24,836 nt of DNA from Weeksellaceae bacterium (lineage in GTDB: Bacteria; Bacteroidota; Bacteroidia; Flavobacteriales; Weeksellaceae): assembly GCA_028698395.1 (NCBI GenBank), contig JAQVDG010000002.1, forward strand, positions 1-24,836. The letters are read 5' to 3'. Shown here in pieces: positions 23,804 through 24,836 of this stretch. Each line of letters begins with the position of its first letter. Within the stretch, counting starts at the first letter, position 1. The position numbers and the translations under genes are program-made. The notes beneath the pieces were generated by a model. It made no database searches. It worked only from the letters and a program-made list of their open reading frames with translations, and was not told the origin of the DNA.

Positions 23804-24836
23804 TTACAAAGTCGCAATAAGTTCAGCCAATTTTCCGGCTAATTTTCGTCGGGAATAAACTTGAATTTTTTCTGAAATACCTTCCTTTTTATTCTGATTC
23901 CTATTGACAAAAACAGCTGAAATATATTGTTTTACACTCTCTTTTTCTTCTTGTGTAAAATAATTTCCGCTTTGTGTTTCAATCAAAATTTTTTCCACAT
24001 CCGAATCAGAAGGACCTACCGCCAAAATCGGATTTTGAGTCGCTACATATTCAAATAATTTTCCCGGAATAATTCCTTTTGATTTTTCATCAGGAAAATT
24101 TGTCAAAATCAACAAAGAAGCTTCTTTTATTCCTATAATTGACTCTTTATGAGAAACATATCCTTTTTCAATCACAAAATCAATTAATCCGTTTTCTTGC
24201 AAAGAATTTCGGACATCTTTGCTTATGTTTCCATAAAAAACCAATTGAAGTTTCTCCTTAAATTCTTGATTTTCCTGAATGATTTCTTGTAAAGCCTTCC
24301 AAATCACAAGCGGATTACGAGCCATTTCCAATCCTCCGCTGTATGTAATTATAAAAGATGAATTTCCTGATTTTTTTATTAAATTAGTAAAGTCTGATTC
24401 TTCAAACCCATTGGTAATCACTTCTACCCGATTCGCTCCTGATTTTTTATAATTTTCCGCATCCGAAAAACTACTTGCAATTACAACATCAGCCGATTGA
24501 AGTACTTTTTTTTCTAAATTTTCATGTTTTTTTTGAGCAAAAGAAGTCAGTTTTAATTCGGAATGATAACTGATTTGTGTCCAAGGATCACGGAAATCTG
24601 CCAACCATTTCAAATCCGGATTTAATTGTTTTAATTTCCAACCAATTAAATGTAAGCTATGAGGCGGGCCGGTTGTGATGATTGTATCTATTTCGTTTTC
24701 AACTAAATAATTTTTCAAAAACTGAATTGACGGTTGAATCCAGAATTTACGAGCATCGGGAATAAAGAAATTTCCACGAATGAAAACCGATACTTTCGTA
24801 AGCCAAGATTGCTTTTCCTTTTTTTCAAATTGTCCA
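23804..24836 (-). CDS. Glycosyltransferase, 5' end beyond the window
   Basis: The reading frame stays open to the last base of the window, so the gene is incomplete. About 344 codons are visible and the start lies outside. An internal TTG at 24718 is not the start, since the upstream residues SVFIRGNFFIPDARKFWIQP continue the family pattern. The fold looks like GT-B, family 4: TTGPPHSLHLIG and LADFRDPWT in the N-terminal half, then ADVVIASS, VITNGF, the mid-protein FIITYSGG strand, and the C-terminal sugar-nucleotide region GIIPGKLFEYVATQNPILAVG with the EX7E-like glutamates. The likely role is transfer of a sugar in cell-surface polysaccharide or O-antigen synthesis. A sigma factor gene follows downstream. 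Confidence 0.88.
   Translation of the reverse strand, partial: GQFEKKEKQSWLTKVSVFIRGNFFIPDARKFWIQPSIQFLKNYLVENEIDTIITTGPPHSLHLIGWKLKQLNPDLKWLADFRDPWTQISYHSELKLTSFAQKKHENLEKKVLQSADVVIASSFSDAENYKKSGANRVEVITNGFEESDFTNLIKKSGNSSFIITYSGGLEMARNPLVIWKALQEIIQENQEFKEKLQLVFYGNISKDVRNSLQENGLIDFVIEKGYVSHKESIIGIKEASLLILTNFPDEKSKGIIPGKLFEYVATQNPILAVGPSDSDVEKILIETQSGNYFTQEEKESVKQYISAVFVNRNQNKKEGISEKIQVYSRRKLAGKLAELIATL

Overview
The window is an A+T-rich chromosomal segment that looks like a member of the Flavobacteriia (Bacteroidota). Three things point there. Many genes are preceded by the Bacteroidota -7 promoter motif TAnnTTTG rather than a sigma70-type -10 box, and Shine-Dalgarno sites are mostly absent. 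The M4 protease ends in a type IX secretion sorting domain. There is also a TonB-dependent receptor with an N-terminal carboxypeptidase-regulatory-like domain beside a DUF5689 lipoprotein. I see no tRNA, rRNA, CRISPR array, intact insertion sequence or prophage.

Layout. Positions 1-1040 are accessory in character: a folded, attC-like GC-rich element, a small lipoprotein gene, and on the minus strand what looks like the 3' end (domains V-VI) of a decayed group II intron. From 1.0 to 3.7 kb lie a small membrane protein, a Crp/Fnr regulator followed by a MmcQ/YjbR protein, and an agmatinase-family ureohydrolase. From 3.7 to 8.8 kb are a WbpM/CapD-type sugar nucleotide dehydratase (minus) and a plus-strand operon of MscS channel, pdxJ and an alpha/beta hydrolase. 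From 8.8 to 13.6 kb come a candidate minus-strand small RNA, a TonB-C-like periplasmic protein, ndk, a secreted M4 metalloprotease (minus) and menB.

From 13.7 to 15.1 kb is a nitrosative-stress unit: an Rrf2/NsrR-like regulator with three cysteines and a di-iron Fe-S repair protein (RIC/ScdA), preceded by a strong palindromic operator candidate. From 15.1 to 21.2 kb is an uptake locus: DUF5689 lipoprotein and TonB-dependent receptor (minus operon), divergent from a secreted endonuclease/exonuclease/phosphatase-family enzyme. Their two promoters nearly overlap. I infer a system that degrades and imports a phosphodiester-containing polymer, possibly nucleic acid. From 21.3 kb onward are an AAA ATPase/DUF4143 protein with a long perfect palindrome over its promoter, an ECF sigma factor with an overlapping four-helix membrane protein, and a glycosyltransferase cut by the window edge.

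Most of the window is ordinary flavobacterial housekeeping. The items most worth a second look are the uptake trio, the candidate sRNA at 8.84-8.92 kb, the 18-bp-arm palindrome at 21.31 kb and the intron/attC-like debris at the left end.
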